Source: Magnetococcales bacterium
GTDB lineage: Bacteria; Pseudomonadota; Magnetococcia; Magnetococcales; JADFXB01
DNA: 64,000 nucleotides
Direction of reading: 5' to 3'
Assembly (NCBI GenBank): GCA_015233935.1
Contig: JADFXB010000002.1
Coordinates: 19,970-83,969, forward strand
Shown here: positions 43,381 to 51,956 of the stretch, in pieces
Layout of the letters: each line of letters opens with the position of its first letter
Position numbering within the stretch: the first letter of the stretch is position 1
Notes under the pieces: model-generated
Seen by the model: the letters and a program-made list of their open reading frames with translations, nothing else
Told to the model about the DNA's origin: nothing
Databases searched by the model: none
Position numbers and translations under genes: made by a program

Positions 43381-44310
43381 TCAATCCTCCAGCAATTTTT
43401 TGCGCAGGCGACTGACTGGGGTGAAGATGAAAAAGAAGCGTCCCAGTTTAATTTCATCACCCGGATTCAATTCCACCATATCGAAGGAGTTGACCTTGTT
43501 GCCGTTGATGCGAATTTCATTGGTGGAGCCTAGATCCCGGAGGATATAGCTGCTGCGTCCGGTGATTCCTTCGTGGTTGATGCGAATTTCGGCTTGTTTT
43601 TTGGAGATGGTGGGATCGGGCATGACGATATCGTTTTCATCGTTGCGTCCGATGGAGATAACAGGGGTAACCCCAGAGCCGGGCATAACGGGGCGTCGCC
43701 GATAGAGGGGATAGATGGAACGTTCCAACATGTCCATGCGCACTTTGTCATCTTCCTGGATTTTGCGCGGATTGATGCCTGTGAACATGACAGTGGCATC
43801 CACGTCGCCGGAGTCGGTTTGGGCTTCGGCGGTTCCCCGCAAGAGGGCGGCACCCATAAGGACGGGATGATGAAAAATTTCGTGAAACTCTTTATCGCCT
43901 TTTTCCCGTGCCAACTTTTTCAGTTGCAGATAATTGGCTTTGCCGGAGGCATCCAGCAGGGTTTTTAAAATTTCTTCACCCGTGTGGGTATGGGTGGGAA
44001 GGGGGGTGCTGGAGATCAACCCTTCGGCAATGGCTTTGAGTCCATCTTCCGCACTGTGACCATGACTGTGGGAATGAGAATGGACGGGTGGTGGTGGGGG
44101 AGGAGGTGGCGGTGGTGAAAAAGGACGTGGGGCTTCGGTGGCAGGGGGATGGTGGGGCGTCTGGACGGCCATTTGGCTCACCTTGTTTTCCATACCGTGC
44201 AGCCGTGCTTCCAGTTGGTGGTTGCGTTCCTCAAGGGCGGTGCTACGCTCTTCCAACTGTTTAATCTTGGTGGATAAATTGATTAAATATTGTTTGAGGT
44301 CAAAGCTCAT
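43381..44310 (-). CDS. FHA-domain protein with coiled-coil, polyproline and His-rich segments
   Basis: 309 aa. Residues 8-50 form a coiled coil (LSTKIKQLEERSTALEER). Residues about 62-90 are a run of ten prolines followed by an alternating His/Ser stretch (HSHSHSHGHS), a potential metal-binding tract. A helical middle region follows. Residues about 215-300 form an FHA domain (ISIGRNDENDIVMPDPTISK, then the conserved LGSTNEIRING), which recognises phosphothreonine. The partner kinases may be those at 23755-30086. It lies 6 bp upstream of the sigma54 activator on the same strand and could relay a Ser/Thr-kinase signal to it. Confidence 0.87.
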   Translation of the reverse strand: MSFDLKQYLINLSTKIKQLEERSTALEERNHQLEARLHGMENKVSQMAVQTPHHPPATEAPRPFSPPPPPPPPPPVHSHSHSHGHSAEDGLKAIAEGLISSTPLPTHTHTGEEILKTLLDASGKANYLQLKKLAREKGDKEFHEIFHHPVLMGAALLRGTAEAQTDSGDVDATVMFTGINPRKIQEDDKVRMDMLERSIYPLYRRRPVMPGSGVTPVISIGRNDENDIVMPDPTISKKQAEIRINHEGITGRSSYILRDLGSTNEIRINGNKVNSFDMVELNPGDEIKLGRFFFIFTPVSRLRKKLLED

Positions 44311-44354
44311 GCAAAAGATCCCTTCTTATTGATTATCAGACAAAAAGGAGTAAT

Positions 44355-44492
44355 TCAGGAACCATCCTTGCTGTTATCACTCTCATTAGGAGAGGTTTCT
44401 GGTTCGTCCTTCATATGGCGTACGATCCACCAGACGGCCAAGGCAGTCAGGATGACATTGATAACAATTCCCACAATCCAGAAGAGACTCAT
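44355..44492 (-). CDS. 45-aa single-pass membrane protein
   Basis: A hand-translated short gene. Start ATG 44492 has AAGGAG eight bases upstream. The 45-residue product begins MSLFWIVGIVINVILTALAV, one membrane helix, followed by WWIVRHMKDE and a short acidic, Ser-rich tail ending SKDGS. It precedes the FHA gene by 44 bp in the same operon. The clear ribosome-binding site, hydrophobic pattern and conserved orientation support a real gene. Its role could be anchoring or sensing for the FHA/sigma54 module. Confidence 0.65.
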   Translation of the reverse strand: MSLFWIVGIVINVILTALAVWWIVRHMKDEPETSPNESDNSKDGS

Positions 44493-44603
44493 GACGCCAA
44501 CTCCTTGCAAGGTAACATGCTCAAGATAAGGTTATTATTGTCTTCCTGCCCAAAGAGTGCAAGAGTTGGTTGGTTAGAAAAATTTGATATGGAGAAGGTT
44601 GTA

Positions 44604-44631
44604 TTGGCAAAAGATTAAAATAACGTGATAT
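44604..44631 (+). promoter_or_regulatory. Promoter-like element of the second RTX metalloprotease gene
   Basis: TTGGCA (44604-44609), a 16-bp spacer and TGATAT (44626-44631), about 60 bp upstream of the ATG at 44692. Confidence 0.35.
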
Positions 44632-44691
44632 CTTTGAGTTCTCATCTAGAAGTGTATTGAATCCAATCGCCCCAGGGAAAGGAGCTGTTCC

Positions 44692-46761
44692 ATGTTTGCC
44701 ATTGACCATCCCGCCTATGCCTTGCTGATCAATTATACGGCCAATGATAACAGTGGCATTGTGGATCGGTGGAACTGGGTTTTGGATTCCAGTGATCTGG
44801 GGACGGCGGCCAGTGTGACCTACAGCTTTTTGACGGAACGCAAGCCAGAGCACGTGGAGAGTGGGGATTATGTCAACTTTCAGGTTTTCACGGCGGAACA
44901 GGAGGATGCCACCCGCTTGATTTTTTCGGTGTTGTCCGAATATGCCAACATCACCTTTACGGAAGTTGATGCCACAGCCAATGGTGGAGATGGGGGTGAG
45001 ATTCGTTTTGGCCGAGGCGACTTGGCAGGAGGGGTTGCCGGATATGGCTACTATCCAGGGTTAGATCTTGGTGGTGATATTGTAATGGACGCCACCTATG
45101 ATGGCAATTTTGAACTGGCGGTGGGCGAGTTGGGGTATGGCTCCATTATGCATGAGATTGGCCATGCCATCGGCTTGGAGCATCCTTCCTATTATGGTGA
45201 GGGGGATGAGGCCATTTATACATTGGATTATTTCAATGTGATCGATAACTCCCTGGCCACCGTCATGACCTATAACGATGTGGAAGACACAGCGGTTCCC
45301 TATTATACCATAACGGGCAATGAATATAATTACGGTTATAATATTGGTGGTATCTCCCCCATGACCGCCCAGTTGTATGATATCGCCGCCATGCAAATTC
45401 TCTATGGAGCCAACACCAACACCAGGGCAGGCAACAGTCGCTACTCTTTACCCACCAGTGGGGTTTATTATCAGACCATTTGGGATGGGGGTGGGTTGGA
45501 TTTATTGGATTGTTCCGATCAGGTCAAGGGCAGCATTATTGATTTGAATCCGGGAACCTACAGCAGCATCGGTTATGATGCCGATCCCCTGGATGATTGG
45601 CCGGATTATATTGCAGACTCCTTCCGGGGGAGTTTTAGCGATATCGTACCCAATTTTTACACAGGCGAGAGCAATGTGGCCATTGCCTTTGACTGTGTCA
45701 TTGAAAATGTGTTGGGGAGCGAGGCGGGGGACAATATCACGGGTAACGATACAGCCAATCTTCTCTTTGGCCAGGGTGGGGTAGATACCCTGGAGGGGGG
45801 AGCGGGGAATGATTTTCTGAACGGTGGTAGTGGGGATGATGTGCTGACCGGTGGGGTGGGGAATGACACCTTTGTGGTGGACAGCATCAATGACCAGATT
45901 ATTGAATTGTCCACTGAGGGGGTGGATCGGGTGCGTTCGGTGTTGAACTGGACCCTCTCCTCTTATGTGGAAAATCTCACCTTACTGGGTGCGGATGATT
46001 TAACTGGAGCGGGTAATGGTTCCGACAATCGATTGCTGGGTAATCAAGGGAATAATTCACTGACCGGTGGGGATGGCAACGACACCCTGGATGGTGGAGC
46101 GGGGGCAGACACCCTGGCTGGTGGATTGGGGGATGATTTTTATGAATTGGATAATGCAGGGGATGTGGTGAATGAGGGAAGCGGGGAGGGCAGTGATACG
46201 GTTCGCAGTCGCATCACGTATACCTTGGGGGCCAATCAGGAAAATTTAATTTTATTTGGCAACCGGGCCAGCCGTTTGGTTGCAGGGATGGAAAACACCC
46301 TGTCTTTCCAAAATTTATCGGGAACGGGCAATGGGTTAAACAATGGAATCACCGGCAACAATGGGGACAATACCCTGGATGGGGGGGATGGTAACGACAC
46401 CCTGACAGGTGGGTTGGGGGCGGATTCTTTGACCGGTGGTGCCGGTGCGGATACCTTCCGCTATATGAACCTCAATGATGCTGGGGACACCATCAACGAT
46501 TTTTCTTTAGCCAGCGATAAGTTGGAATTTTATGGACCCTATTTTGGCCAGTTGGCGGCGGGGGAAGTAGGTGGACAATATTTTGTTGCCAACACAAGCG
46601 GGGTGGCGCAAACTGCCGAACAACGCTTTGTTTATAACACCACCAGCGGACTGTTAAGCTTTGATGCCGATGGGGTGGGTGGCAGCGGGGCTGTCGCCAT
46701 GGTAACCCTCAATCCGGCGGTCAATCTGGCGGCCTCCAACATACTGATCATTAATTCTTAA
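44692..46761 (+). CDS. Secreted M10B (serralysin-like) metalloprotease with multiple RTX blocks
   Basis: 689 aa; start ATG 44692 has AAGGAG eight bases upstream. The zinc site [12 protein letters not shown] lies near residue 154 and the Met-turn is VMTYND. The C-terminal half (about 340-630) contains three RTX blocks ([51 protein letters not shown]), interleaved with beta-rich segments like [14 protein letters not shown]. The C-terminal tail is hydrophobic, typical of type I secretion. It is longer than the protease at 7760-9175 and differs from it outside the catalytic core, so the two are not a recent duplication. No type I secretion genes are in the window. Confidence 0.92.
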   Translation: MFAIDHPAYALLINYTANDNSGIVDRWNWVLDSSDLGTAASVTYSFLTERKPEHVESGDYVNFQVFTAEQEDATRLIFSVLSEYANITFTEVDATANGGDGGEIRFGRGDLAGGVAGYGYYPGLDLGGDIVMDATYDGNFELAVGELGYGSIMHEIGHAIGLEHPSYYGEGDEAIYTLDYFNVIDNSLATVMTYNDVEDTAVPYYTITGNEYNYGYNIGGISPMTAQLYDIAAMQILYGANTNTRAGNSRYSLPTSGVYYQTIWDGGGLDLLDCSDQVKGSIIDLNPGTYSSIGYDADPLDDWPDYIADSFRGSFSDIVPNFYTGESNVAIAFDCVIENVLGSEAGDNITGNDTANLLFGQGGVDTLEGGAGNDFLNGGSGDDVLTGGVGNDTFVVDSINDQIIELSTEGVDRVRSVLNWTLSSYVENLTLLGADDLTGAGNGSDNRLLGNQGNNSLTGGDGNDTLDGGAGADTLAGGLGDDFYELDNAGDVVNEGSGEGSDTVRSRITYTLGANQENLILFGNRASRLVAGMENTLSFQNLSGTGNGLNNGITGNNGDNTLDGGDGNDTLTGGLGADSLTGGAGADTFRYMNLNDAGDTINDFSLASDKLEFYGPYFGQLAAGEVGGQYFVANTSGVAQTAEQRFVYNTTSGLLSFDADGVGGSGAVAMVTLNPAVNLAASNILIINS

Positions 46762-46775
46762 GAAAGGGGTGGTTC

Positions 46776-47525
46776 ATGCGCTGCCATGAAGTGGATTATG
46801 AAATTTTCGGTAACGACATCCAGATGGTGGAAGTGGAGTTGGATCCGGGTGAGACGGTAATTGCCGAAGCGGGGGCCATGAACTATATGGAGCAGGGGAT
46901 TGAATTTGAAACCAGGCTGGGGGATGGCTCGGAGATGACCGGCGGCATCATGGGTCGCTTGTTTGGGGCAGGTAAGAGATTGTTGACCGGGGAATCCCTG
47001 TTTACCACCCATTTTACCAACAAAGGATCGGGCAAACGGCGGGTGGCCTTTGCGGCCCCGATTCCCGGCAAGATTATTCCCCTCAACTTGCGGCAGTGGG
47101 GAGAGACCATTCTTTGTCAGAAAGATTCTTTCCTGGCGGCAGCCTTGGGTACCAGTGTGGACATTGCCCTTACCAAGCGGCTGGGGGCGGGATTTTTTGG
47201 GGGTGAAGGTTTTATTTTGCAGAAGCTGCAAGGGGATGGCATGGTCTTTCTCCACGCCTGTGGGGCCATCGTGCAAAAAGAGTTGCATGGTGAAACCTTG
47301 CGCATGGATACCGGTGCCCTGGTGGCTTTTACCCCTGGTCTGGATTTTTCCGTGGAACTCTCCGGCGGCTTGAAATCCATGTTTTTTGGTGGCGAGGGCA
47401 TGTTTTTATCCACCATTTCCGGTCGTGGCACCGTCTGGATGCAATCCCTGCCCTTCTCCCGCATGGCCGAACGCATCATCGCCGCCGCTCCCAGCCATGG
47501 TGGGAGAAAGTTGGAGGAGAGTTGA
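46776..47525 (+). CDS. AIM24/TIGR00266-family protein
   Basis: A 249-aa protein with the family hallmarks: [20 protein letters not shown] at the start, [24 protein letters not shown] elements ([19 protein letters not shown]), and [18 protein letters not shown] near the C-terminus. The family has a beta-helical fold related to tryptophan RNA-binding attenuator-like modules and mitochondrial AIM24; its biochemical role is not established. It starts 15 bp after the metalloprotease stop, so it may share its transcript. A hairpin follows the stop. Confidence 0.88.
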   Translation: MRCHEVDYEIFGNDIQMVEVELDPGETVIAEAGAMNYMEQGIEFETRLGDGSEMTGGIMGRLFGAGKRLLTGESLFTTHFTNKGSGKRRVAFAAPIPGKIIPLNLRQWGETILCQKDSFLAAALGTSVDIALTKRLGAGFFGGEGFILQKLQGDGMVFLHACGAIVQKELHGETLRMDTGALVAFTPGLDFSVELSGGLKSMFFGGEGMFLSTISGRGTVWMQSLPFSRMAERIIAAAPSHGGRKLEES

Positions 47526-47529
47526 TGGC

Positions 47530-47550
47530 GGGGGCACACCTAGTGCCCCC
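47530..47550. terminator. Hairpin after the AIM24-family gene
   Basis: A perfect 8-bp stem GGGGGCAC / GTGCCCCC with a 5-nt loop lies 5 bp after the stop. A T-tract is lacking, so termination would be weak or factor-aided. Confidence 0.5.
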
Positions 47551-47688
47551 CACCCATCTCTACTACCTCCTGGTCAGTACGTTCCAGAATGTGTCTCCCC
47601 ATGGGGTTTATGATGGGTGCGATGGTGCCATCTTGGTTGCTAATATTATTTGTTAACTAAGTGTTATCCTTTTAAGCGAGAATGTCAT

Positions 47689-49212
47689 GTGAATATTGTA
47701 TTAATCCACCCCTATATCAAGGTCAGAGATGTGGATACCTACCTCTCCGAGCCGCTGGGGTTGCTGTGTTTGGCAAGTTATGTGGAGCAGGTGTTTCAGG
47801 ACAAAGTGCATGTCTCCATCCTGGATCTGTATGCCCTGGGGGCACGTATACCTGAAAAAGATGGAGATTTTTATTATTTAGGTATTCATGACGAAACCTA
47901 TATCGCCCAACAATTACACCATCTCCAACCCCATTTAATCGGCATTACCTGCAATTTTACCGCCTATGCTGATGACTCATTGGAAGTGGCCGAAATGGTT
48001 AAACGCCACTTCCCCAAGGTGCCCCTTGTGATGGGCGGTGCCCACTCTACCACCGAAGCGGATACAACCCTGGCCAGAGGACCCGGTGTTGACTTTATCG
48101 TTCGCGGAGAAGGCGAACTCATCTTTGAACTGTTAATCCGCCATCTGCTTGGGGAAATACCCATCTCCGAAGTTGACGGATTGGTTTACAGAGCAGGCAG
48201 TGAAATAATCTATAATCGTCCCATGCCGTTAATGAAAAATCTCGACTTCCTGCCCATCCCCAATCGAAAACATATTGATATGAATGCCTATGCTTATTTC
48301 AACAAACATACCGTCTGGTATGTGCGAAACGAGCCAGTGGCCACCATTATGACCAGCCGGGGATGTCCCTATAATTGCGTTTTTTGCAGCACCAAGGTGG
48401 TATGGGAGCGCAATTGGCGTCCACGCAGCCTGGAACTGGTTTTTCAGGAGATTGAAACACTTTACCTGGAATATGGGGTGCGGGAGATTGTGATCAACGA
48501 CGATCAGTTTATGCTGAAAAAAAGCCGTATTCATGACTTCTGCGATTATTTCATTGCAAAAAACTATGATCTCAGCTTCTCGGTGGATGCGGGCATCAGT
48601 ACATGGCTGGTGGACGTAGAACTGTTCAAAAAAATGCGTCAGGCCGGGTTTTACTCCCTGCGCTTTCCTATCGAAAGCGGTTGTGAAAAAACCCTCAAAT
48701 ATATCAAAAAGCCGGTCAAACTGGATAAGACCAAAACCTTGATCGAGGAGGCCAACAAATTGGGATTCTGGACCTCCTCCAATATCATCGTCGGCTTCCC
48801 AGACGAAACCAGGGAAGAGGTCATGGAATCCATACAGTATGTCTTCGATTCCGCCCTGGATTTTACTTCCTTCCTGATCGCCAAACCCCAGGCCGGCAGT
48901 GACATGTATGAAGACTTCAAGGAAAAAGGATTGCTGGCCAAGGCAGTCGTGCGCGGCTCAGACTTTTATCGCAGTGATTTCGACACCCTGCATTTGACTG
49001 CCAGCGAGATCAATCAGATTGTCCAGGCAGCCTCTGGTAAATGGTATCTTCATAAGGCCAAATTTTTTGCCAACCCGGTCCATTTTTATCGATATTTCCT
49101 GCCCAAGATTCAAAGCGTACAAGATGCACGCTATCTGTTAAAAATAATGGTCACCTTGTTTAAACGCAAAATCATGCCGAGATTGCGTCAGTACCGATGG
49201 TTCGCCCACTGA
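47689..49212 (+). CDS. B12-binding-domain radical SAM protein
   Basis: 507 aa from GTG 47689; an in-frame upstream start (47650) is less likely because the protein fits the family from NIVLIHPYIKV onward. Residues 1-190 are a B12-binding-like domain (LLCLASYVEQ, LIGITCNFTAYADDS, VPLVMGGAHSTTE, FIVRGEGE). Residues about 215-420 form a radical SAM core with TSRGCPYNCVFCST and VINDDQFML, followed by RFPIESGCEKTLK. It resembles enzymes that methylate or rearrange lipids, sugars or tetrapyrroles. It stands alone here, about 28 kb from the first such gene. No substrate can be proposed. Confidence 0.82.
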   Translation: MNIVLIHPYIKVRDVDTYLSEPLGLLCLASYVEQVFQDKVHVSILDLYALGARIPEKDGDFYYLGIHDETYIAQQLHHLQPHLIGITCNFTAYADDSLEVAEMVKRHFPKVPLVMGGAHSTTEADTTLARGPGVDFIVRGEGELIFELLIRHLLGEIPISEVDGLVYRAGSEIIYNRPMPLMKNLDFLPIPNRKHIDMNAYAYFNKHTVWYVRNEPVATIMTSRGCPYNCVFCSTKVVWERNWRPRSLELVFQEIETLYLEYGVREIVINDDQFMLKKSRIHDFCDYFIAKNYDLSFSVDAGISTWLVDVELFKKMRQAGFYSLRFPIESGCEKTLKYIKKPVKLDKTKTLIEEANKLGFWTSSNIIVGFPDETREEVMESIQYVFDSALDFTSFLIAKPQAGSDMYEDFKEKGLLAKAVVRGSDFYRSDFDTLHLTASEINQIVQAASGKWYLHKAKFFANPVHFYRYFLPKIQSVQDARYLLKIMVTLFKRKIMPRLRQYRWFAH

Positions 49213-49216
49213 ATTC

Positions 49217-49575
49217 AAGGTGGGGGGATGAGACCGTTTTCCACGGTCCAGGGTTCCAGTTGTACATGCAAGCGGCGAATCTGGGCAAAGCCGGGGAAGG
49301 TGGACAACATGGCGGAAACCCGCTCCAACATTTCCTGTTCCAGCCCCCGCTCACGGGCCATCTTGGCCTAACGCACCGGATTCAGCACCGCCAACAAGGC
49401 CAGGAAAGGCTGATATTCTCCCACCAATACCGCCTGGGGAAACAGGATGGCCTCCAGCAGGTAGGGCATCAGCAGACGGTTGACCAGAAAACCGGGTGTA
49501 CTCTTCACTAGCAGGGGCAAACGGTCGATGTGATGGCAAAAGGCGGCCATGCGCTCCACCATGGCCATCCGTACT
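49217..49575 (-). pseudogene. Collapsed partial copy of the fadD-fadB region
   Basis: 49217-49445 is nearly identical to the C-terminal coding part of fadD (56642-56908), except for a deletion of about 45 bp and several substitutions, including one that creates a stop. 49443-49575 is nearly identical to an internal fadB stretch (about 58930-59060). The two pieces meet at the shared sequence AACAGG, so about 2 kb between them in the parent region has been lost. No intact frame survives. Confidence 0.92.
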
Positions 49576-49605
49576 ATTCCTGATGGCCCGATTGGTGTTG
49601 AACCG

Positions 49606-49638
49606 TTGGGAGAGAGGGAGTATATTTCATAATATAAT
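49606..49638 (+). promoter_or_regulatory. Promoter-like region upstream of the hydrogenase operon
   Basis: TTGGGA (49606-49611) with a 16-bp spacer to CATAAT (49628-49633), and an overlapping exact TATAAT at 49633-49638 without a good -35. It lies 70-100 bp upstream of the maturation protease start, just outside the fad remnant. No sigma54 -24/-12 box was seen. Confidence 0.35.
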
Positions 49639-49705
49639 CAAATTCCGATACGCTTGATGCGGCCAATGCCACGGCGGGCACCGAAGTATGACCATGGAGG
49701 AAACC

Positions 49706-50173
49706 ATGGAACCATCCTGTGTGCTTGTTCTGGGAATAGGCAATACCTTGCTTCAGGATGATGGAGCCGGGGTAGCCGTGGCCAAATTTCTCCAGAATCA
49801 CCCCGATCTTCCCCCCGGTGTGTTGTGTCTCGATGCCGGGACCCTCTCCTTCTCCTTGTTCTCCTCTTTGATGAATTCCGATGCCCTCATCGTGGTGGAT
49901 GCGGCTGTAATCGCCGGGGCACCGGTTCAAGTCTTTGTCGGGCCAGATATGGATACCTTGTTGCTCAGTGGACGACGCAATGCCCATCAAGTTGGCATCG
50001 CCGATTTATTGTCCGCTACTCGGTTGTTGGGAAAAACCTATAACAAACAGGCACTGGTGGCACTTCAGAGTCGCTCCCTGGACTGGGGAGAGGAGTTGAC
50101 CCCACCCGTTGCCCAAAACATCCCCCACGCCGCAGAGGTGGTGTTGTCCCTGATTCGATGTTGGTGTGGGTGA
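49706..50173 (+). CDS. hynD: [NiFe]-hydrogenase maturation endopeptidase
   Basis: 155 aa from ATG 49706, chosen because GGAGG lies five bases upstream; Met codons at 49688 and 49694 are in the same frame. The family (HyaD/HoxM/HynD) cleaves the C-terminal tail of the large subunit after nickel insertion. LGIGNTLLQDDGAGV holds the first Ni-sensing acidic residue, VVDAA the second and NAHQVGIADLL the His. It precedes hynS by 35 bp in the same operon; its substrate would be HynL, which still carries the tail in its gene. Confidence 0.9.
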   Translation: MEPSCVLVLGIGNTLLQDDGAGVAVAKFLQNHPDLPPGVLCLDAGTLSFSLFSSLMNSDALIVVDAAVIAGAPVQVFVGPDMDTLLLSGRRNAHQVGIADLLSATRLLGKTYNKQALVALQSRSLDWGEELTPPVAQNIPHAAEVVLSLIRCWCG

Positions 50174-50208
50174 ACCTGTCGCTTTTTCCGGCAAAGGAGG
50201 CCCCGACC

Positions 50209-51294
50209 ATGACTGCACAAAAAAATGTTGGTTCCCTGTTGAAACAGCACGGGGTCAGTCGGCGCGACTTGCTCAAATGGTGTCTGGCCACCGCTACCAC
50301 CCTTGCCCTGCCCATTTCGGCAGGACGTGCCATGGCCAAAAGTCTGGAAAAGGCGACCAGACCGTCGGTGATCTGGCTCTCGTTTCAAGAGTGCACCGGT
50401 TGCACCGAGTCCCTCACCCGCGCCCATGCCCCAACCCTGGAACATCTCATCCTGGAGGCCATCTCCCTGGATTATCACCACACCTTGCAAGCCGCCTCCG
50501 GCGAGGCCGCTGAAAAGGCCCGTGAAGAGGCCATGCAGAAGGGGGGGTATCTCCTGGTGGTGGATGGTGCCATTCCCATGGGCAATGCAGGTTACTCCAC
50601 CATTGCCGGAATGAGCAACCACGCCATGTTGATGGCCGCCGCCAACCAGGCAGCGGCAGTGGTGGCCGTGGGTACCTGCGCTGCCTTCGGTGGGCTGCCC
50701 ATGGCCGATCCCAATCCCACCGGGGCCGTGGCCATCGGCACCTTGATCCATGAAAAACCCCTGGTCAACATTCCCGGCTGTCCACCCATGCCCCAAGCCA
50801 TCGTGGGGGTGGTGGCCCACTTTCTGGCCTTCGGCAAACTGCCGCAACTGGACCACCTGCACCGTCCCAAAGCCTATTATGGCGAAACCATCCACGACCG
50901 TTGTTATCGGCGGCCCTTCTACGACAAAGGATTGTTTGCCGAAACCTTTGATGATGAAGGTGCCCGTAAAGGGTGGTGTCTGTTCAAACTGGGCTGCAAG
51001 GGGCCAACCACCTATAACGCCTGCGCAACCCTCAAATGGAATGGCGGGGTGAGTTTTCCTATTCAATCCGGTCATGGCTGTCTGGGGTGTTCCGAACCCC
51101 GCTTTTGGGATGCGGGTGGTTTTTATCATCCCTTGTCCGCCCCCATACAGCCACTGGGTAAGGTGGTGCCCATTGCGGTGGCCACCGGTGCCGCCGTGGG
51201 TACGGCTACTGCTCTTCTCAACCGCCACCGCTACCAGCAGGTAGTGGAGCGTTATCCCACCATAACCCCCAAGGATTTGGAGAAATCCCCATGA
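50209..51294 (+). CDS. hynS: [NiFe]-hydrogenase small subunit with Tat signal and C-terminal membrane anchor
   Basis: 361 aa from ATG 50209 (AAGGAGG eight bases upstream). A twin-arginine signal SRRDLLKW directs the folded protein to the periplasm. ECTGCTES, GTCAAFGG and GCPPMP ligate the proximal 4Fe-4S cluster; IHDRCYRR, GWCLFKLGCKG and GCLGCSEPRFWD serve the distal and medial clusters. The C-terminal VVPIAVATGAAVGTATALL is a membrane anchor. It transfers electrons from the NiFe site of HynL to the membrane subunit. Its stop overlaps isp1 (ATGA). Confidence 0.95.
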   Translation: MTAQKNVGSLLKQHGVSRRDLLKWCLATATTLALPISAGRAMAKSLEKATRPSVIWLSFQECTGCTESLTRAHAPTLEHLILEAISLDYHHTLQAASGEAAEKAREEAMQKGGYLLVVDGAIPMGNAGYSTIAGMSNHAMLMAAANQAAAVVAVGTCAAFGGLPMADPNPTGAVAIGTLIHEKPLVNIPGCPPMPQAIVGVVAHFLAFGKLPQLDHLHRPKAYYGETIHDRCYRRPFYDKGLFAETFDDEGARKGWCLFKLGCKGPTTYNACATLKWNGGVSFPIQSGHGCLGCSEPRFWDAGGFYHPLSAPIQPLGKVVPIAVATGAAVGTATALLNRHRYQQVVERYPTITPKDLEKSP

Positions 51295-51956
51295 ACGACA
51301 TGGCCACCGATCTGTTGCTGTGGGCGCGTGGACCAGGATTTACCCTGTCCCTGGTGGTGTTTGCCCTGGGCATGACCATGCGTCTTGTGGAAGTTTATTC
51401 CATGGGCCATCGCCGTCGTTGTCTGGCCCCTGCCAATCCACATGGTATCTCCACCGGCATGAGTACCATCTGGCGAAGATTTTTGTTTGTACCGGGCATG
51501 GTGAGCAAGGCACCGGTGACTTGTCTTGCCGGTTATGTGTTTCATGTGGGCTTTTTCATCTCCCTGTTTCTCTTCGCACCCCACATTGACATGTTTCAGG
51601 CCATTCTGGGATGGGGATGGCCCGGCTTGTCCGCCTTGTGGGTGGACAGTGTGGCGGTATGGACCATCACCGCCTTGCTGCTCTTGTTGATCAGCCGCAT
51701 GAGCGACCCGGTCAAACGGTTGCTTTCTGATGGAGAGGATTATGGAATCTGGCTTTTATCCATGTTGCCCATGGTGACCGGCTATCTGGCCTGGCACCAC
51801 CTGTTTTCCTACACCTGGATGTTGGCCCTGCATATCCTCTCCGCTGAACTGCTGTTGATGGTGATACCGTTTACCAAACTCATTCATGTACTCACCGTCT
51901 GGCCCAGCCGCTGGTATACCGGCACCTGGTTCGGCAGAAAGGGGGTGGTCTCATGA
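51291..51956 (+). CDS. isp1: Isp1: membrane cytochrome b-type hydrogenase subunit
   Basis: 221 aa; ATG 51291 overlaps the hynS stop by four bases. It has five membrane helices and resembles NarI/DsrM, with several His in or near the helices (FHVGFF, WHHLFSY, LALHILSAEL, KLIHVL) as candidate heme b ligands. In Isp-type hydrogenases this subunit passes electrons from HynS across the membrane. It also overlaps isp2 by four bases, so hynS-isp1-isp2 are translationally coupled. This order matches the hynS-isp1-isp2-hynL set known from purple sulfur bacteria. Confidence 0.9.
   Translation: MNDMATDLLLWARGPGFTLSLVVFALGMTMRLVEVYSMGHRRRCLAPANPHGISTGMSTIWRRFLFVPGMVSKAPVTCLAGYVFHVGFFISLFLFAPHIDMFQAILGWGWPGLSALWVDSVAVWTITALLLLLISRMSDPVKRLLSDGEDYGIWLLSMLPMVTGYLAWHHLFSYTWMLALHILSAELLLMVIPFTKLIHVLTVWPSRWYTGTWFGRKGVVS

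Noticed and set aside
49197..49511. 104-aa plus-strand open frame
   Set aside because: It lies within the fad remnant and is antisense to the parent genes; no start signal.
49571..49705. Sigma54 -24/-12 promoter for the hydrogenase operon
   Set aside because: A TGGCCC at about 49584 has no TTGC at the correct spacing; only a sigma70-like candidate remains.
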